The notes under the pieces were generated by a model, which was not told the DNA's origin, did not search any database, and worked only from the letters and a program-made list of their open reading frames with translations. Positions 31,443 to 45,430 of a stretch of DNA of 64,000 nucleotides are shown here, piece after piece. Within the stretch, counting starts at the first letter, position 1. The number at the start of each line of letters is the position of its first letter. Position numbers and translations under genes: made by a program. The stretch spans positions 135,360,001-135,424,000 of the forward strand of contig NC_060213.1 in the NCBI RefSeq assembly GCF_021130785.1, written 5' to 3'. The DNA is from Homalodisca vitripennis (taxonomy: Eukaryota > Arthropoda > Insecta > Hemiptera > Cicadellidae).

Positions 31443-34400
31443 TTATATAATCTTATTACAGAATGTGTATAGTGTGTATCATGAAACCTACAGTGCAATT
31501 TATTATATTTATTTTACAAAATGGTGTGATGATTGTGTTTTTATATTTTGTTCCTTATTTGAAAATAATTTTTTGACCAAAAATACATGACCTAATGAAA
31601 AATCTTTCAAAATCAAAGTAACAAAATTATAATTTGGCAGTGGTTTGTTTGGAAGGTATGCAAATATTTCTGCATCAGTATTTTGCCCAGTGTCTATTAT
31701 AATTATTATCTTACCAGTATAATTATTGTCCATTATACCCTTCATAGAAACAACATTTACTAGCAGTTGGCCATAGCTTCGTACACAATTTCATTTTGAA
31801 AAATAGGGACACCATCAGCATATTCTTTTTAAATGGAATTCATAACAATCCTGAGATAAGTGATAGTCACTGAAAGATATTCCAATTTCTTGATCCATTT
31901 AAATTTCAAGAGCTAGCCCAAAAGTCTCAAAGTGAAAAGTTTTTATATCTATGAAATTTCTCGAATCTCTCTACAATTATAACAATTTGGATTGTTGATA
32001 TTAATATTCCAAAGTAATAATATTTAAATTATCAATGAGACATCCAAGACGATATAAAATATTTTTTTATTAGTAAAGCTCCTAGTGAATACTCAGTAGA
32101 CTTTATTACTAAATTTGTTAACTATCAAATTTTATCTGGTTTGTCTAAAATAAAGATCACAGTTCTAAATAACACAATGGATTTATTTTAAACTGGCAAA
32201 TTAATAAGTTCAATGTTTCAGAATTTGTATCACTCTATTATCCACAAAGAATTGACAAACCTTTTAGTAAATTTAAAAATTCCTTTGGTAAGAAATAAAA
32301 CTATTAATCAAATATATCAAACTAAAAATCAGAGCTCTCTTCTAAAATAAAATAATTAAGTTTTAAAATAAAAATGAAAAACCACTTGGAAATAACTAAA
32401 ATAAAAATGTTCACTTCTAAGTTCACTCAAAATTCAAAATAAAAATTTAAACTTCTCTTTCCACTATATGAACCTTAAATTTCAAGTCTCTGCAATTCAG
32501 ATTACAACTCTCTCTAACAATTATTAAAGTTCAATTAATTTCCAATTAATAATTCACAATAAAACAGTTCCAGTTAAATATTAATAAATTACTACTTTTC
32601 CAAATCTCAATTAAAGTTATTAACAAAGTTCAATTTTAATTCACTTTTCTTGCAAGCATGAAACCAAATGTAACTTGCATGATTCTATTATGCTCTATTG
32701 TTCTTCGAGAATAAGTTATTCAGAATTGCTCTGTAGTTTCTATGAATTTAATTTTTCCTATAAAAAAGACAACAGAATTAATTTAATATCAAATCATGAT
32801 GACTATTTCAATAAAACGTACAATAAATTTGGTGCTTACCTCAAAATCACTCGCGGAAAAAAAATTTAAGAAATACGGCGCACTGCAATTAACTTTACTC
32901 ACGAAAATAACTAAAAGAAGGGCGAAAATTATGAGCGGGGCGCTTAAATACTTCCCTTTCCAATCAACTTTGCAGGACATCCATGGTGCTCTCTCATTGG
33001 TCCAGCTGTATCAAACAAGGAGAACAATACTCTCAACAAGACAAGTTCTAATCAATTCAAGGCAGCAACCTGCCTTCCTAACAATTTAAAACTACCAGTA
33101 CTAACTTGCCAAAGGATTACATTTTCGTTTTTACCCTGACATTTCACAATCTAATCTAAAATTAAATCCCAATATTTCGATCCCAAAATTTTTATTTAAT
33201 TTAAGTTTTAATTTTAAAAAATAAATCAATGTAGCTTTAAAAACGCTACACCAATATTTCATTATATTTGATTGAATAACTCCAACGATTTCAGTAACAA
33301 ATGATCTATCGAAGTCTAGCTTTTCAGTTAACACACTTATTATGTAATAAATGATACAAACTAAGGCACAGAAAAGCTTCTGATATTATATAACTTGACA
33401 TATTTTTTATATTATAACTGACCTTAACTGCCGAATAACAACAAAAGTTTACTATCACCTGTTCAAATGCGTACAAATTATTATACTTATTATTCTTGAC
33501 TTTGACAGATGATTTACTGTCTGTTGATTAAGCCAAAAGGGAGTTTTCAAATATGAATAGGCCTATATGTTAACCAGGAACATTGCATGTACATCTAAAA
33601 AATTGAGTAACTTACATGCAGACACAATTACATTTTTATACAAGAGCATAGGGTATAGATTAGCCCAGGCTCTATAGGCATTGAGTATTTGCTGAAATTC
33701 GATTTGAATTTTAATCGTTATAGGGAGCATCTACTAACATGGTGAAAGTCACATGGCATTCTCAAAATAACTGGAAGTTTGGTTATGGTTGAGCATAGAG
33801 CATGTTTTTACACAAGTATTTTATCAGAATTGCACTTATCAAGTAGTATGTTAACGACGTAAAAAACTGTTATGAAAGTTTGTGTATACTGAATAAAAAT
33901 CTGAAATTGTTCAACGTTTTTGTAATATCTAAACCAGTCTTCTTTCTTTCCCAGAATCTACATTATGAACTGTGCTACTTGCCTTTACATATGTTAACTT
34001 TGATTATTCCAGTAAATTTATTAAAACCTAGCTGATTTGGTCTAAAATTAAAATTTTCCTCACTGTATTTTCTTCTAACATGTATCAACATATTTTTAGT
34101 AATGCATAATTTCTGTGGACCCTAAATTAATTCCAATTGCCAATAAATTAAATTGGGTTGAAATATTAAGATCCTAAAATGTTTATCGTATATTTTTACA
34201 CATAGAAATAATAATACTATTTTTATAGCTTATAGTTAATACAAAACAAGTGAAGTTCCATTAATTCTTTATAAGTATAGTTACTTTAATTAACCAGTAT
34301 AATTCTCAGAGATAAAAATTAAAATATTTTCCGTATGTGGGTTTTTGTATACATTTTTCAAATAATTTTCCATTTTCATGAATAACATGATTTAAGTCAT

Positions 34401-34600
34401 AAAAAAATACATTTGTATCACATTTTTAAAGATTTTTTCTATTCTGAACAGTCAATTATCTTCAAAATTTAATCACATTTATTTTAATAATCAGCATCTT
34501 CAAAAACATTGCTTGGTTGCTGGGTTCCTTATTTGAGCCTAAAATACATTTTAATTTCATTGCCTTGTTTTGGTTTTATTTTTTTACAAGTTACATTGAT
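31443..34600. other. Intergenic AT-rich stretch
   Basis: Low-complexity A/T-rich DNA with no recognised gene. A less AT-rich patch at 32870-33060 has a CCAATC, an inverted CCAAT box (CATTGGTCC) and a TTAAATA box at 32944, which resembles a core promoter or LTR fragment, but nothing coding follows it. Confidence 0.45.
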
Positions 34601-34631
34601 ATGAACCATATGGATTGCTCTCGGGGCAAAA

Positions 34632-35600
34632 TTGCTGTGGTCTGACTTCTCGCTACTGCGTCCTATCGCAGTATGGGCAACAAGCCCAGGCGGCCACATG
34701 CATCAATGTAATCCTCTTGTTAATGGCTTACCTAGCAACTTAGCTAATTCCAATGTAAATAGTTTTTTATTCGCAGATGACATGGGTTTAAATGTCAGGG
34801 AGAGTAGTACTATGAAGGCCCATAACACCTTAGAAGATAAGACAAAAATAGTTATAGACTGGTGCTGTGCTAATAAGTTAAGTCTGAATGCTGGGAAAAT
34901 GCAGGACTTAGCACTTAGCTTGACACCAAAAAAGGAAGAAATCTGTGCTTTGAAGTTCCTGGGCATATTTTTACAAACTGATTTAAAATGGGGTAATCAT
35001 ATTGACAATGTAGTCACCAAACTAGCAAAGGGACTCTTTTGTTGAGATCTCTAAAGAGCAGAGTTACTCCTGATATCCTTCTCAGCATATACTAAGCTTA
35101 CATTCAAAGTCATCTTAGCTACGGTATCTCCTTATGGGGTAATTCTGGATGCCCTAGAAAGTTTTTACATGACAGAAGAGGGCAGTCAGGTTAATTTGTG
35201 GCGCTCCGGATCAAACCCATTGTAAACCTTTATTCATATCACCGTACGTCTTCTTAACCTTGTACATTCAAGAAAATATTAACAACTTTAATGACTCAAC
35301 CAGTATTCACAGCTTTAGCACAAGGTATATAAATAATTTAAACACGAAAAGATGTTTGTGTACTAGTACACAAAATAATTTTGAATATATGGGTATAAAA
35401 ATGTAGAATTTTGTACCAAAGACATTGCCGTACAATAAATTCCGCAGTTGAGAGCTTCCTAGTCGAAAACTGAAAACTGTCTATGTGAGGTCTGTGAGTA
35501 TTTTGACGTAATGAAATCTAACTTTAATTGGAAAATATTCTAGGCTTAGTGATCTTTGACCATTGTTATGCTGTACGGTCTTCAACAATAAAAATCTTGA
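34632..35600 (+). mobile_element. 5'-truncated LINE fragment, decayed
   Basis: 34632-35045 encodes a reverse-transcriptase segment with the catalytic FADD block, the WCCANKLSLN block and LKFLGI. Continuing after a frameshift near 35043, the translation shows SHLSYGISLWGNS. Several stops follow. The 3' end near 35600 reads AACAATAAAAATCTTGAATAC. It is a separate lineage from the CR1-like copy at 36.9 kb. Confidence 0.7.
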
Positions 35601-36970
35601 ATACTGTATTCGTGAGCCTTATTATAAAATATCTTCTTATGATCGTTACAGCTCGAACCGTTTTTAAGTTATCTACGTAAACAAGTTAAATTACTTTTTA
35701 TAATACAATAAGTGTGACGCTGTATTCATTTTTATATTGTAATAATGTATTGAAATAACTACTATTTAAGGTATTTATCACTTTCTGAATTTTAATTTGT
35801 CTTTATACCATAAACCCAACTTGGAAGGCCTACCAAAATAATTCACTGATTATGGTAAAAATCCTTTTATTTGGTACTTAAATTTAACGAACTCTATGTT
35901 CTTTTGAAGCTTAAATTGTAGTTAAATACTACGCAATAATAGTGAATCTGTTAGATTACAGACAGCACAGGTAAAAAATAAAGTTATCCAACATTCAAAC
36001 AAGATTTCAAATTTTATTTACTAAGAAATATAACTTAAATCTTTATTGTAGTAAGGTTATATGCTGTGACAACGTCAACAATTCTACCAAAGGTATTTGT
36101 CATATTCACAGTTCATCGTTTTCCGAAAGCTAGTAAGTTATTCAGCCTAGTTTTGGGGTACAAACATATATTTGAATTTTGAATACTCCTATTTGAAAAG
36201 TTGTGTAAACATGTTACACAAGAAATTAAATATTATATATCCCAACAGAAAATTTAACAGGTAGGCTATATTTTTAGCATATAGCATACTAAAAATTAAA
36301 TAACAAATAATAACAAGTTTCATAAAATTTGAAGAGAAATAACAATAAACAAATACAATTAAAATGTTAAATATGTTAATTTAAAACATTTACATTTGAA
36401 ATTAGTCTATAAGTTAAAATTACCCTACTTATCATGAAAAAGAGTCAAAACAATGTTGTAATACAATATTTTGTAATATTAAAATGTTAAAACACAATCC
36501 AATGTAAAATGTACTGTTTTACAAAAAATATTAAAAACGAATATCAATTACAAGACCAAACACTCTAGAAATTAATATTTTGAATATTGAACAATTCTGA
36601 AAGATCATTAAATGGATGTTTTAGCAACCGTCGTACAGTTTAGTTTTGAAAAGGTTTGTTGGATACCGGTACTTCAGAATTACATTTTTTAATTTATTGT
36701 AAATGTGTATAAAAGTTAACACATGACTGTATTGTGTTATGCTAAGCCTACAATGCTCTACTATTTCTAGTATTATAGCCTTATATACTATTATTAAAAA
36801 TTATCGATAGAATATTTTTCAGGTGTTGAATCAAAAACATATAAATCAAAAGGTGTTAGGTATTCACTTGTTGATGCAACAAACCAAACATTGTTAAAGA
36901 GAACTATTTTGTTGAATTGCAAATATACATTTACTTGTGACAAAGTCTTTCCTTTGCTACACTTATAATT
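35601..36970. other. Intergenic AT-rich stretch
   Basis: No gene, repeat family or structured element recognised. Confidence 0.5.
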
Positions 36971-38975
36971 TTATACAACATATTTTTTTTATCAATTTTA
37001 TTAACAAAATCAACAAAACTTGCTGTCAGAAGCCCCACTACTTCATCTACCCCCAACATTTCACCTGAGGCATTCTCTGATTTCTTTGTTGACACCGTGA
37101 AAGAAGTAAGACAGAACATCACTCCTAGTAAGTCATATGCTGAGGACCTACTTGGTTGTGCTTCTAAATATATATAGGTCTTATCAAGTGTTCTTTTAAA
37201 GAAAATTTGTTTCTCTCTCATATTGCCACTCAATCAGTGCTTGTTAATAGGGGTTTTCCCAAAATCTTTAAAAATATAAAAAACTGTGCCTATCTATAAG
37301 AAGGGTTCCAAAGATTTACCAGGTTCCTATAAACCGATCTTTGTGGTGCCCATTTTTTTTCAAAAATTCTGGAATCCATCATGAATGAACAACTGAGTAA
37401 GTACTTTGAAACTTTCTATCTTTTTCAAAATTCTCAATTCGGTTTTCGAGCAGGAAGTACTCTGGATGCGGTTGGAGCTTTGGTGGGGTCGATTGTTGAT
37501 GGCTTTGAGGCCAATTCTGCCACTATGGCAACCCTTTTCGACCTCACTAGAGCTTTTGACTGTTACCCAAGAGAAATCCTGCTCTCTAAATTATCATATT
37601 ATGGCATACAAAATTCTGAATTGGCTCTTTTAAAATCTTACCAGACTGAGCGAGGGCAGAGAGTTTGTGTTGGTGGGAGTCTTTCTGCTTATCGCTCAGT
37701 TGAGTTTGGCGTACCGCAGGGATCGGTTCTTGGGCCTTTGTTGTTTTTAATAAGCATTAATGATCTTCCCTGTAATGTTAAGGCCAATGCTATCCTTTAT
37801 GCTGATGACTCTACATTGTTTAGCTCCGATAGTAAAATTAATAACTTGTGTAGTTTTGTAGATGAGCATGTCTTGAGGCTAAGACTTGGTTTCAGTCTAA
37901 CGAACTGGCTCTAAATAAAAGTAAAACACAACATATTTTATTTACTTTACAACCTAACCAGTACAATTTTTTGCCAAATGTAAAACTGTTGGGAATTGTT
38001 TTAGACTGTAAACTTACTTGGTCAGATCATATTAATCAAGTTTGTGCTAGATTATCTAGAGTGGTATTTTTGCTGAGACAACTAAAAAATTTTGTGCCTA
38101 AAGAATAGGTACTTAAAAAATTCCTATTTTGCTTTTTTCAATAGCATACTTTTATATGGCTTACTCTTTTGGGGAAATGGAATTGGTATTGATAGAGTTC
38201 TTATAATACAAAAGAAAGGAATAAGAATTTTAACAAACTCAGAAAGAAATACTAACTGTAGACCTTTATTTATTCAAGAATCGATTCTTACTGTAATAAA
38301 TCTGTATATATACGGTACACATGTTTAGTTTATGTAAAGACAAAGTCAAATGATAATGCTCTCAGAAGTCATGTGCACTCTTTCAATACAAGGAACAGGA
38401 ATTTAATAGATACAAATTACTGTAGGTTAAGTAAAACCCAAAAGAATTTTGAATATATGTCCATTACTTTGTTTAATAAACTTATCAGCAAGGCAAATAC
38501 AGTAGACCTGAAACAGTTTAAACGTGTTGTTTTCAACTGGCTGGTAATAAAACCTTTCTATTCAATCAATGAGTACCTGAACTGTAATAATGTAGACTAA
38601 GTTTCAAATAGGCCTAATTAATTATGTTTTTAATCTAAATTTTATCTTGTTATTTATTTTTATAGAGTTTTATAATTATTGTTAATTATTTTATTTGTTT
38701 TTTTTACTCCCTAATAACTCAACATAAGCTGTTTTTATTGTTATGTTTTAAACATCCTTGTTCTTTGTTATTTACTATAAATTTTATTGTGGCTCTTGAT
38801 ATGTTTTGTATCTGAATGTTAATATGTTCTTGCTTTATAATGGATCATGTTGATGGCTCAGTAGGACAATCTCTGTTTGTTTTTTTTCTTATCTCATTAT
38901 AATGCCATATGTTTATTATTGACAATGTCTATTGCTCACAAAGCTTAAAAACAATAAATATATTCTATTCTAATC
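36971..38975 (+). mobile_element. CR1-like LINE copy, 5'-truncated and frameshifted
   Basis: Reverse transcriptase with QFGFRAGST, LFDLTRAFD, GVPQGSVLGPLLFL and YADD is open at 37381-37914. Pieces before it (from about 36971) and after it (38092-38600) are in other frames. The C-terminus (FNTRNR, LFNKL, WLVIKPFYSINEY) parallels that of the ORF2 at 292-3069 (WLKLKEFYSVEEY), so it belongs to the same clade at clearly lower identity. The 3' end near 38970 has a short ATTCT tandem. Catalytic residues persist but the frame is broken, so it is inactive. Confidence 0.8.
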
Positions 38976-39670
38976 TTAATTTGTGAGTATCCTCTCCTAA
39001 TTCAACATTTCATAAAGGTTTTTGAAAACTACCTACTAATTATACACGTGCTAATACAGCTAGTTTTGTTTTTTGTTAAGTTTGTGAATATCTTCATGGT
39101 TTGTTGCTTAAAGAATAGTTTAAAAAGTACTATTTTTAATACATCACACGAGGCCCTAACTAATTGACATTTAGAAAAAAATTGTAAAATGCATATAGGA
39201 ACTTAAGTAACTGTCATCATTATTAAAATTTGTAGGCACCCCACACAACTCAAATTTGGGGTTATTCTGTTTACAGAGAAACCGTATATGTAGTGAAGAA
39301 TATTATCTTTGCATTAAGTACAGATACATGGTTATTATAACTAGGAGGGATCTTCAACTCTTAAGCACGTTTTGTTTTGTAAATCTTTCAGGAACATGTT
39401 TGGTTTCAGCAAAACCCATTATTGAATTTTTTTTATTCTAGAGTCAAAAATTAAACAATCGCCTTTCCTGAAGGATGCACACTGTTCCTGGACGTAAGAT
39501 CTTTCAAGGCCTGTTGAAACAGTTTTACATTTAGGTTATTATTATGTCCTCCCCCAAGATTTTTTGCATGAAAACAACAGTTTCAAATTGTCTAGATAAA
39601 ACTGATGTTGTAATATTTAAACTGAAAATCATCTAACAGCTTTTTTGTTGAGCTCCTTCTTGAGCATATA
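38976..39670. other. Intergenic stretch
   Basis: No gene or repeat recognised. Confidence 0.5.
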
Positions 39671-40956
39671 TCTCACTAATATTATAAATGCGAAAGTTTG
39701 GAGGTTTGTCCTCGAATCACGCTGAAACTGCTATACGGATTGTGCTGAAATTTAGAACAGGTATAGCTTTTGGTCTGAATTAACATTTAAAGTGCTTTTT
39801 ACCACCCATAACACATTCATTTCACCAAATAAAGTCGAATTCAAATTGAAAAATTAGTTTGTTTACATTAGAATGTTATGATGAGAACGAAACGTATTTT
39901 GACAGCTGTAGTTCGACAAACTTTCTGAAACATCTGTTTACATTTGAATTTTATCAATCATAAGTAAACAGTGCTTGTTTGGTAGTGTAATGCAGATAGT
40001 AAAATAAAACATTAATATATAAATTTTACTCCAGATTGCGCCAGTGACAAAGTAAAATCATCTAATGCATTAAATACTGTTATAAAACTAACCGTAATGA
40101 ACAAAGTTATGAATGTTTTCACATAAGTTACTTTAAACTGGCGGGCTTCCTTGACATTATGATATTACACTTTAGCAATGGCTAATGGAAAAACAGAGAA
40201 ATGAATACTAACATGCCTCAGCGATTCATTCTTTTCCTGGATACAGTCCAAAAAACAAGTATAACGCAAAACTTTAATAACGATTATTTTGAAAAGTTGC
40301 GAAACCTTAATAAGAATTTCCCTCTTATACCGAAAGTACATAGTAAGTAGGTAGGACTCTCCCCTAGGTCGTAATAGGCTTTTCAGTCCTACTTGTGTGT
40401 GTATTTTCTTCATCAGGACAAGGTAAACTCAACTATGTCAACACGATTTTGACCAAAGTAGATTTCCGAGAACTAGATAAACGTATATAAAATTTGATCG
40501 AGGTAATATGGCAAGCTAAACTGTGACATAATAGGTAAGTGAATTTAAATGGTCTTAAGTAGGCACTATTTAACCGAAGTAGGCATCTTGGTCCTACGTA
40601 AGTATATATATACATATATATTTCTTCTTCGTCAGAACAACAAGGCAAACTCTACTATAGTACTGGAAATATCTTAGACCCGAAATATATGACAAGGACT
40701 GGAAATATACACTTTTTGACCGAAGTAAGTTTCAGAGACCTGAGATTTGTGTTTTCTTGATCGGGATGACAAGGCAGATTCAGCTGTGACGTTAGGTATA
40801 TAATTAATTAGAACCAGAAATGCTCCTACACGTGCCAAACATGATATAATAATTAAGTTAAACTCTGATACTATTTACCACGAACTTAAATAATATCTAC
40901 CTGATGTATGCCTACTTACGTTTTAAACTTTTTATGGGACTCCCATCATATTAAGC

Positions 40957-41766
40957 GGCCTACACACGTTCAAATCGGCTTGTCAATTCGATGTGAACAA
41001 GCCGAATTGACTGTGTGTATGCAAAAGTTTGTTCAAACGATGTGAGCTCAAGCCAGAAATTTGAACTGATGGCATGATGGAAATTCATCATTTCGGCTTG
41101 ACACATCGGCTTGATGGCAAGCCGAACTGATCGTGTGTATGGGAGCGTCAGTTCAGTTCCTCAAATCAACTGTCTGCGCTTGCGCACCAGTGACAGGCGT
41201 CTGTTTAGCAACTGTCCGCGTGTTTGCTGCTGTGTCCGTAGTCAGTGAAATTTATAGCCCTTTTCCAAGTGACAGCAGACTTTGAAAAAGTATTTTTTTT
41301 ATTATTTACATTACACTGTGTTGTCAGTGCAATGAGTTCTTGGAGGAAGGAGTTCTTCAGTTCATAGAATTGTTTAGGGGAAAAGAATGTTTTTCTTCGT
41401 TCATCCGCAAATAATTATGCCAATCTTTGGGGTGAAACCGAAGTTCTTTTAAAAGGTTAACATGGGAGTACTGGGCTCGATTTAAAAGCCAGTCCTTAGT
41501 CCACTGATTCCGCTTGAGTTGACGCTTTCTTCTTTTCACAATTACACAAGCCACTGCACCATATATTAGTAATAATTCATCGTCCGAAAACATTATTTAA
41601 CTTGCAATTTCCGAAACACAAGCACAACAAAATTTTTGGAGTTAATTAACCAGATCGAACTGACAAGCCAAACTGAACGTGTGTATGTGATTGCTGCGTC
41701 AGTTAGAATTGACAAGCCAAACTGACAAGCCGAACTGACAAGCCGAATTGAACGTGTGTAGCGGCC
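40957..41766. mobile_element. PIF/Harbinger-type element, internally deleted
   Basis: Terminal inverted repeats GGCC(GC)TACACACGTTCAA, followed by many subterminal copies of an AAGCCGAACTGA-like motif in both orientations, probably transposase-binding sites. About 810 bp, holding only the N-terminal part of a transposase (41357-41593, -). The target duplication is unclear: TTAA on the left against TTTA on the right. Confidence 0.7.
41357..41593 (-). pseudogene. Harbinger transposase N-terminus (truncated)
   Basis: 78 codons: a short hydrophobic start, a basic run (KRRKRQLKRNQ), then WTKDWLLNR, LLKELRFHPKDW and YLRMN. This is the conserved region ahead of the DDE domain in HARBI1-like transposases. 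It ends at a stop after 78 codons, and no catalytic domain follows. Confidence 0.7.
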
Positions 41767-41845
41767 TTTACATCATAATTGCTTTTACTAAGTAATATAA
41801 GGACTTTGGTTTAAGATTGTGTGTGAAGCCGCGGGTAACAGCTAG

Positions 41846-43426
41846 TTTGTAATAAAACCGAGCGAAAAGGTTTTCCTGGGGTGTAGCAGAATCTTTTTAA
41901 TCTTCTACCATTATTATCACGGGTTTTATTCTTATTTCTTACATGTCCCATAGATCTCTGGTATTGAAATATTCAAAAAACCTATCTATGTCCTAACAAA
42001 TTAAGCAGTGGGTTTTGCTTAAACAAAATTTTGCGTTCTGTGTGGTTATTAGAAACTCAAGTGCATAAGCAACACCGGCACTTCGGGGTTGTGGAGCAAA
42101 CTGCATGTACAAATCAAATTATTTATTGCCATTGATCACATTTGCATACATGAAATAGGCATCGTCATAAATTAAAACACAAAAGCACAATAACTAAATA
42201 CATTGTCATAATTTAAGTGATAAAATATGAAAGTACAATTATACAATAATCATGTAAGAGCTCTGCATAAGACAAGTCAATGTAGAATCAACTGAGAACA
42301 TGAAATCGTCCTCACAGTTGAGAAATTCAGTTGTACAAAACCCAATTTATCAGCTTACTTTAAACACAATAAGAGACGCTGTGTAAGCAGTCCTGTCTTA
42401 TCTGTTAAAAAAGTTTACGTAATTTATCTTTTCTTTACTTATTCATTAGGGTATATTGATGGAAAAGTTTTGTCACTGTTTGTTGACAAACTTAACCATT
42501 GTTCTTTGTGCATGGTGTATAGATTTATTTTTGTTTACGTCAACATTACAATCTACTGATTGTAGACTTTGAATGTAAACTGTTTGCTTTCAAATTACAA
42601 AATGGTTTATCTGGACATTTACAACCACGTTTTGTAAATGCTGTTATATTTGTAGAGATACCATCATTAACATTATGTTCATGAATGTGTGATTCATACC
42701 TACAGTTTGGTAATAGACATTTTAATTAATTAAGATAGGCTCAGATGCTATTCTGTCAATATTAAAAATCAACCTGGACATTTAAATCTTTTATCTTAGT
42801 GATACCTCGAAAAACTAAAGCTTCACTAGCTAATGTTCATGTTTATCGCGTTTTATGTAATTTCCCAAACTTAAATAACCAATGAACTTTCTTCTCATTG
42901 CGCATCGTTTTATTTAACCTCAAAATTCAAACAAGCAACTTAAAATGGATGTACTCAAACCACTTGGCGTCAGAGACAGCATGGATCAGAAAGATGTTGT
43001 TCTTAATTATGTTGTTTTTGTTTGGTAAAAATAGGTAAAGAGTACCTTGGGAAGCATTACAAATTTAGTTTCTAGGCCACTTTGTTTCTACAGATCAGAT
43101 TCTAACACGCCCTGGTAATTTATATAATGATAAGTGTTTTATGTTCCAATTAAATGTAAGATTGCCACATGTTTATATACAATGATTTCTTCCTCAATTA
43201 GCAAAACAATAATTGTTGAAGGAAACAGGAAACTTTCAAAATGGTATTCAAGGGTTGGACAAATATTTGAATTTACTGTGAATGATTGGTTTAGCTCAAG
43301 TTCACCTTCCTCTTAGTGGTCTCAACATTTACACTACTTTTATCCCTCCTACCATGGTTACGTTATGAGTAGAGGGCTCGGTTGCTCCACCATGTTTAGA
43401 GATTGTGTCATTTGTGTCTAAAACAT
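41846..43426. other. Intergenic stretch
   Basis: 42115-42200 resembles a reversed LINE 3' UTR (AAATTATTTATTGCCATTGA). Otherwise no recognised feature. Confidence 0.4.
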
Positions 43427-43655
43427 CGTGCACCTGATAAGACAAAGAGAATACCTCTTTACCTAGATTACACTATATTTTGTCCCTGATATGAAAATGA
43501 TGTAAGGAGTTCATTTTGAGCTTCTTCACAGACTTTTTTTATCTCTTCGGACGAACAAGACTTCATATTCCAGGAGCAAAGTCTGTAACAAAAGTCTTAT
43601 TCTAGATGCTCTAAGAAAGAGGTGAACTGAAGCTAAACTCAACATCCCAATTGAA
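43427..43655. repeat. Dispersed repeat, copy B
   Basis: Diverged copy of 13499-13732 in the same orientation. Function and class unknown. Confidence 0.55.
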
Positions 43656-44339
43656 TCAACCCTTCCCACCATTAGCTACGTTGTTCGAAGTATTTTAGTA
43701 TCAAACTAACCAAATGATATTGAATGCAGTTCTGAATTGTGTTTTAAACGTTGTTCATAATTGCTATGGCCCTACTAACTGGCACCAGCATGACAAAAAT
43801 GTTTAAAAAAAAGGCAACCCATCCTCACATTCTTTGCGGGCCAATTAAATGGATTTTTATGAAATAAAATGCTGAGTTATTCGTAGTTAAGAAATGAAAG
43901 TAAACAAACGTCTAAGTAACTTGTCCATCAATTGGACTATTTGTATGTTAAAACTATCGAGTTTTCAAATATTTAGACTATGCTATAAGGTAGAAGTGCT
44001 ATAAACATTTTATCCAGCACAAACCCTACCAGGTGTTTGTAATTATTTGCCTACAGTGTAACAAAACTGTTACAGAAAAAATTAATTTGTATTGCCAATT
44101 CTCCACCTCCGAATTAAGTGTTTCAAGTGTCCTATTACACACTAGGAAGTAGACTCCACTTCAAACAATGGTAAGTAAAAAAAGATACCAAACAGCAATT
44201 TAAAGATTCTGAATTTAAAATCAATTCAGAATTTAAAGTGAAATTAGACCTAATGAGGGTACTGGTCAACAGTGCACTTGAATTTTTATCCCATGGACAA
44301 AGCACTCCTCTTTCGTGACGTCACGAAAGGAGGGGCTAA
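43656..44339. other. Intergenic stretch
   Basis: No gene or repeat recognised. Confidence 0.45.
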
Positions 44340-45430
44340 ATCAGTACAATGGCTGTACCATGCCCTGAATACACACATTTTTGAATAGAAGGGTCACCTT
44401 GGCCATATACATTGCTTATAATTCCTGTATGACCTGGAATCCAAATTGCATTTAATAGAATAGCCAGTGGAAGCTATATGAACATATTTCTTCTTTATCT
44501 CGTGAATAACTGATGGTGTGTTTAAATTTCAAAGCCACCAACACACTTGTTGAATCTGATAGTATAGTAAATATTTTTGCGCAAGTTCTGATGTAATTAA
44601 TTCTTGAACAAATGCAACAGCTCCTTGTGAAACAATATGGAAAGATGAATAATATCTGAAAACTTGAGAGAAATTCGTTAAAGAGCCAAAAATATCAATT
44701 CGAGTAAACTATGTATTATGTTTGGAAGCTCCTATATAAGTTTAGCTACTTTCTGTTAAAAATTGGAGAATATTTTTAGTTTGCATTGTGCATTTTTCAA
44801 TTCTGTAGTGAATAGTGGTACAATCTGGACAAGAGAACTTTTATAATATAGTCTTGTAGCAGCTTAGGTGTAAACTCGAAATAGAACAACCTCAAATCGA
44901 TTCACTATTCTAAATACCATAGCAACACTGTTATAATAAAGGAAGGCATTTATTTTTTTCAATTAATACCTTTTTGGAATACAGCATGCAATTAGCCAAG
45001 CGTTTTTATGCCTACACATAACCTCCTGATACGTAACAGCATAACAGAAGTCTCAATGTAAATTGTTTTACAGGGTGCTAATTTCATAAGAACTAGGCAT
45101 ATTATTAACGCACTAAATTTTATCCTATCCAACATCAGAGCACAATCTGTACTTATATTATCATGAATAGAACACCAAAAGTCTAGGATTTAGCAACGAG
45201 AGACTTGTAAAAGGCAATTAATGTTAAATTAAAAACATCCCAACGACAACTGGGAACTGAGGTTTATATCATTTTTAAATTGTTAAATTTCATTTCAGAA
45301 AATTGGGTTGAAAGAAACGATTCATTGTCGTATTAATAGCCACCATTCTGTTTCAAACATTTTCAAAAACTTTACTAATGTTTGATGATAGCGTTGATAT
45401 GAAAATACTAACAGGGGTCTTTGTTCGGTT
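44340..45430 (-). mobile_element. Heavily decayed LINE with RNase H domain
   Basis: Translating the minus strand across frames gives, in order, a region resembling the post-RT block (FYKSLV, later LDRIKFSALIICL and a short arginine-rich segment), then LSDSTSVLVALK and AIWIPGHTGIISN. The last two are the S-D-S-x-S and W-I-P-G-H-x-G-I blocks of LINE RNase H. Stops and frameshifts are frequent, so this is an old copy. RNase-H-bearing insect LINEs belong mostly to the I and R1/Loa groups; I cannot place it further. Confidence 0.55.

Larger units (their letters stand above)
39671..41845 (+). mobile_element. Non-autonomous Helitron-like element
   Basis: Starts A/TCTCACTAATATTATAAATG and ends GAAGCCGCGGGTAACAGCTAG/T: a 5' TC, a 3' CTAG and insertion between A and T, as Helitrons have. 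The GCGAAGCCGCGGG text before CTAG recurs in three other copies at 48.4-49.0 kb. Inside, a degenerate unit (a CTTC/CTTGATCAGGACAACAAGGC-like block) recurs around 40405, 40620 and 40755. No Rep/helicase is encoded. A PIF/Harbinger derivative occupies 40957-41766. Confidence 0.65.
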
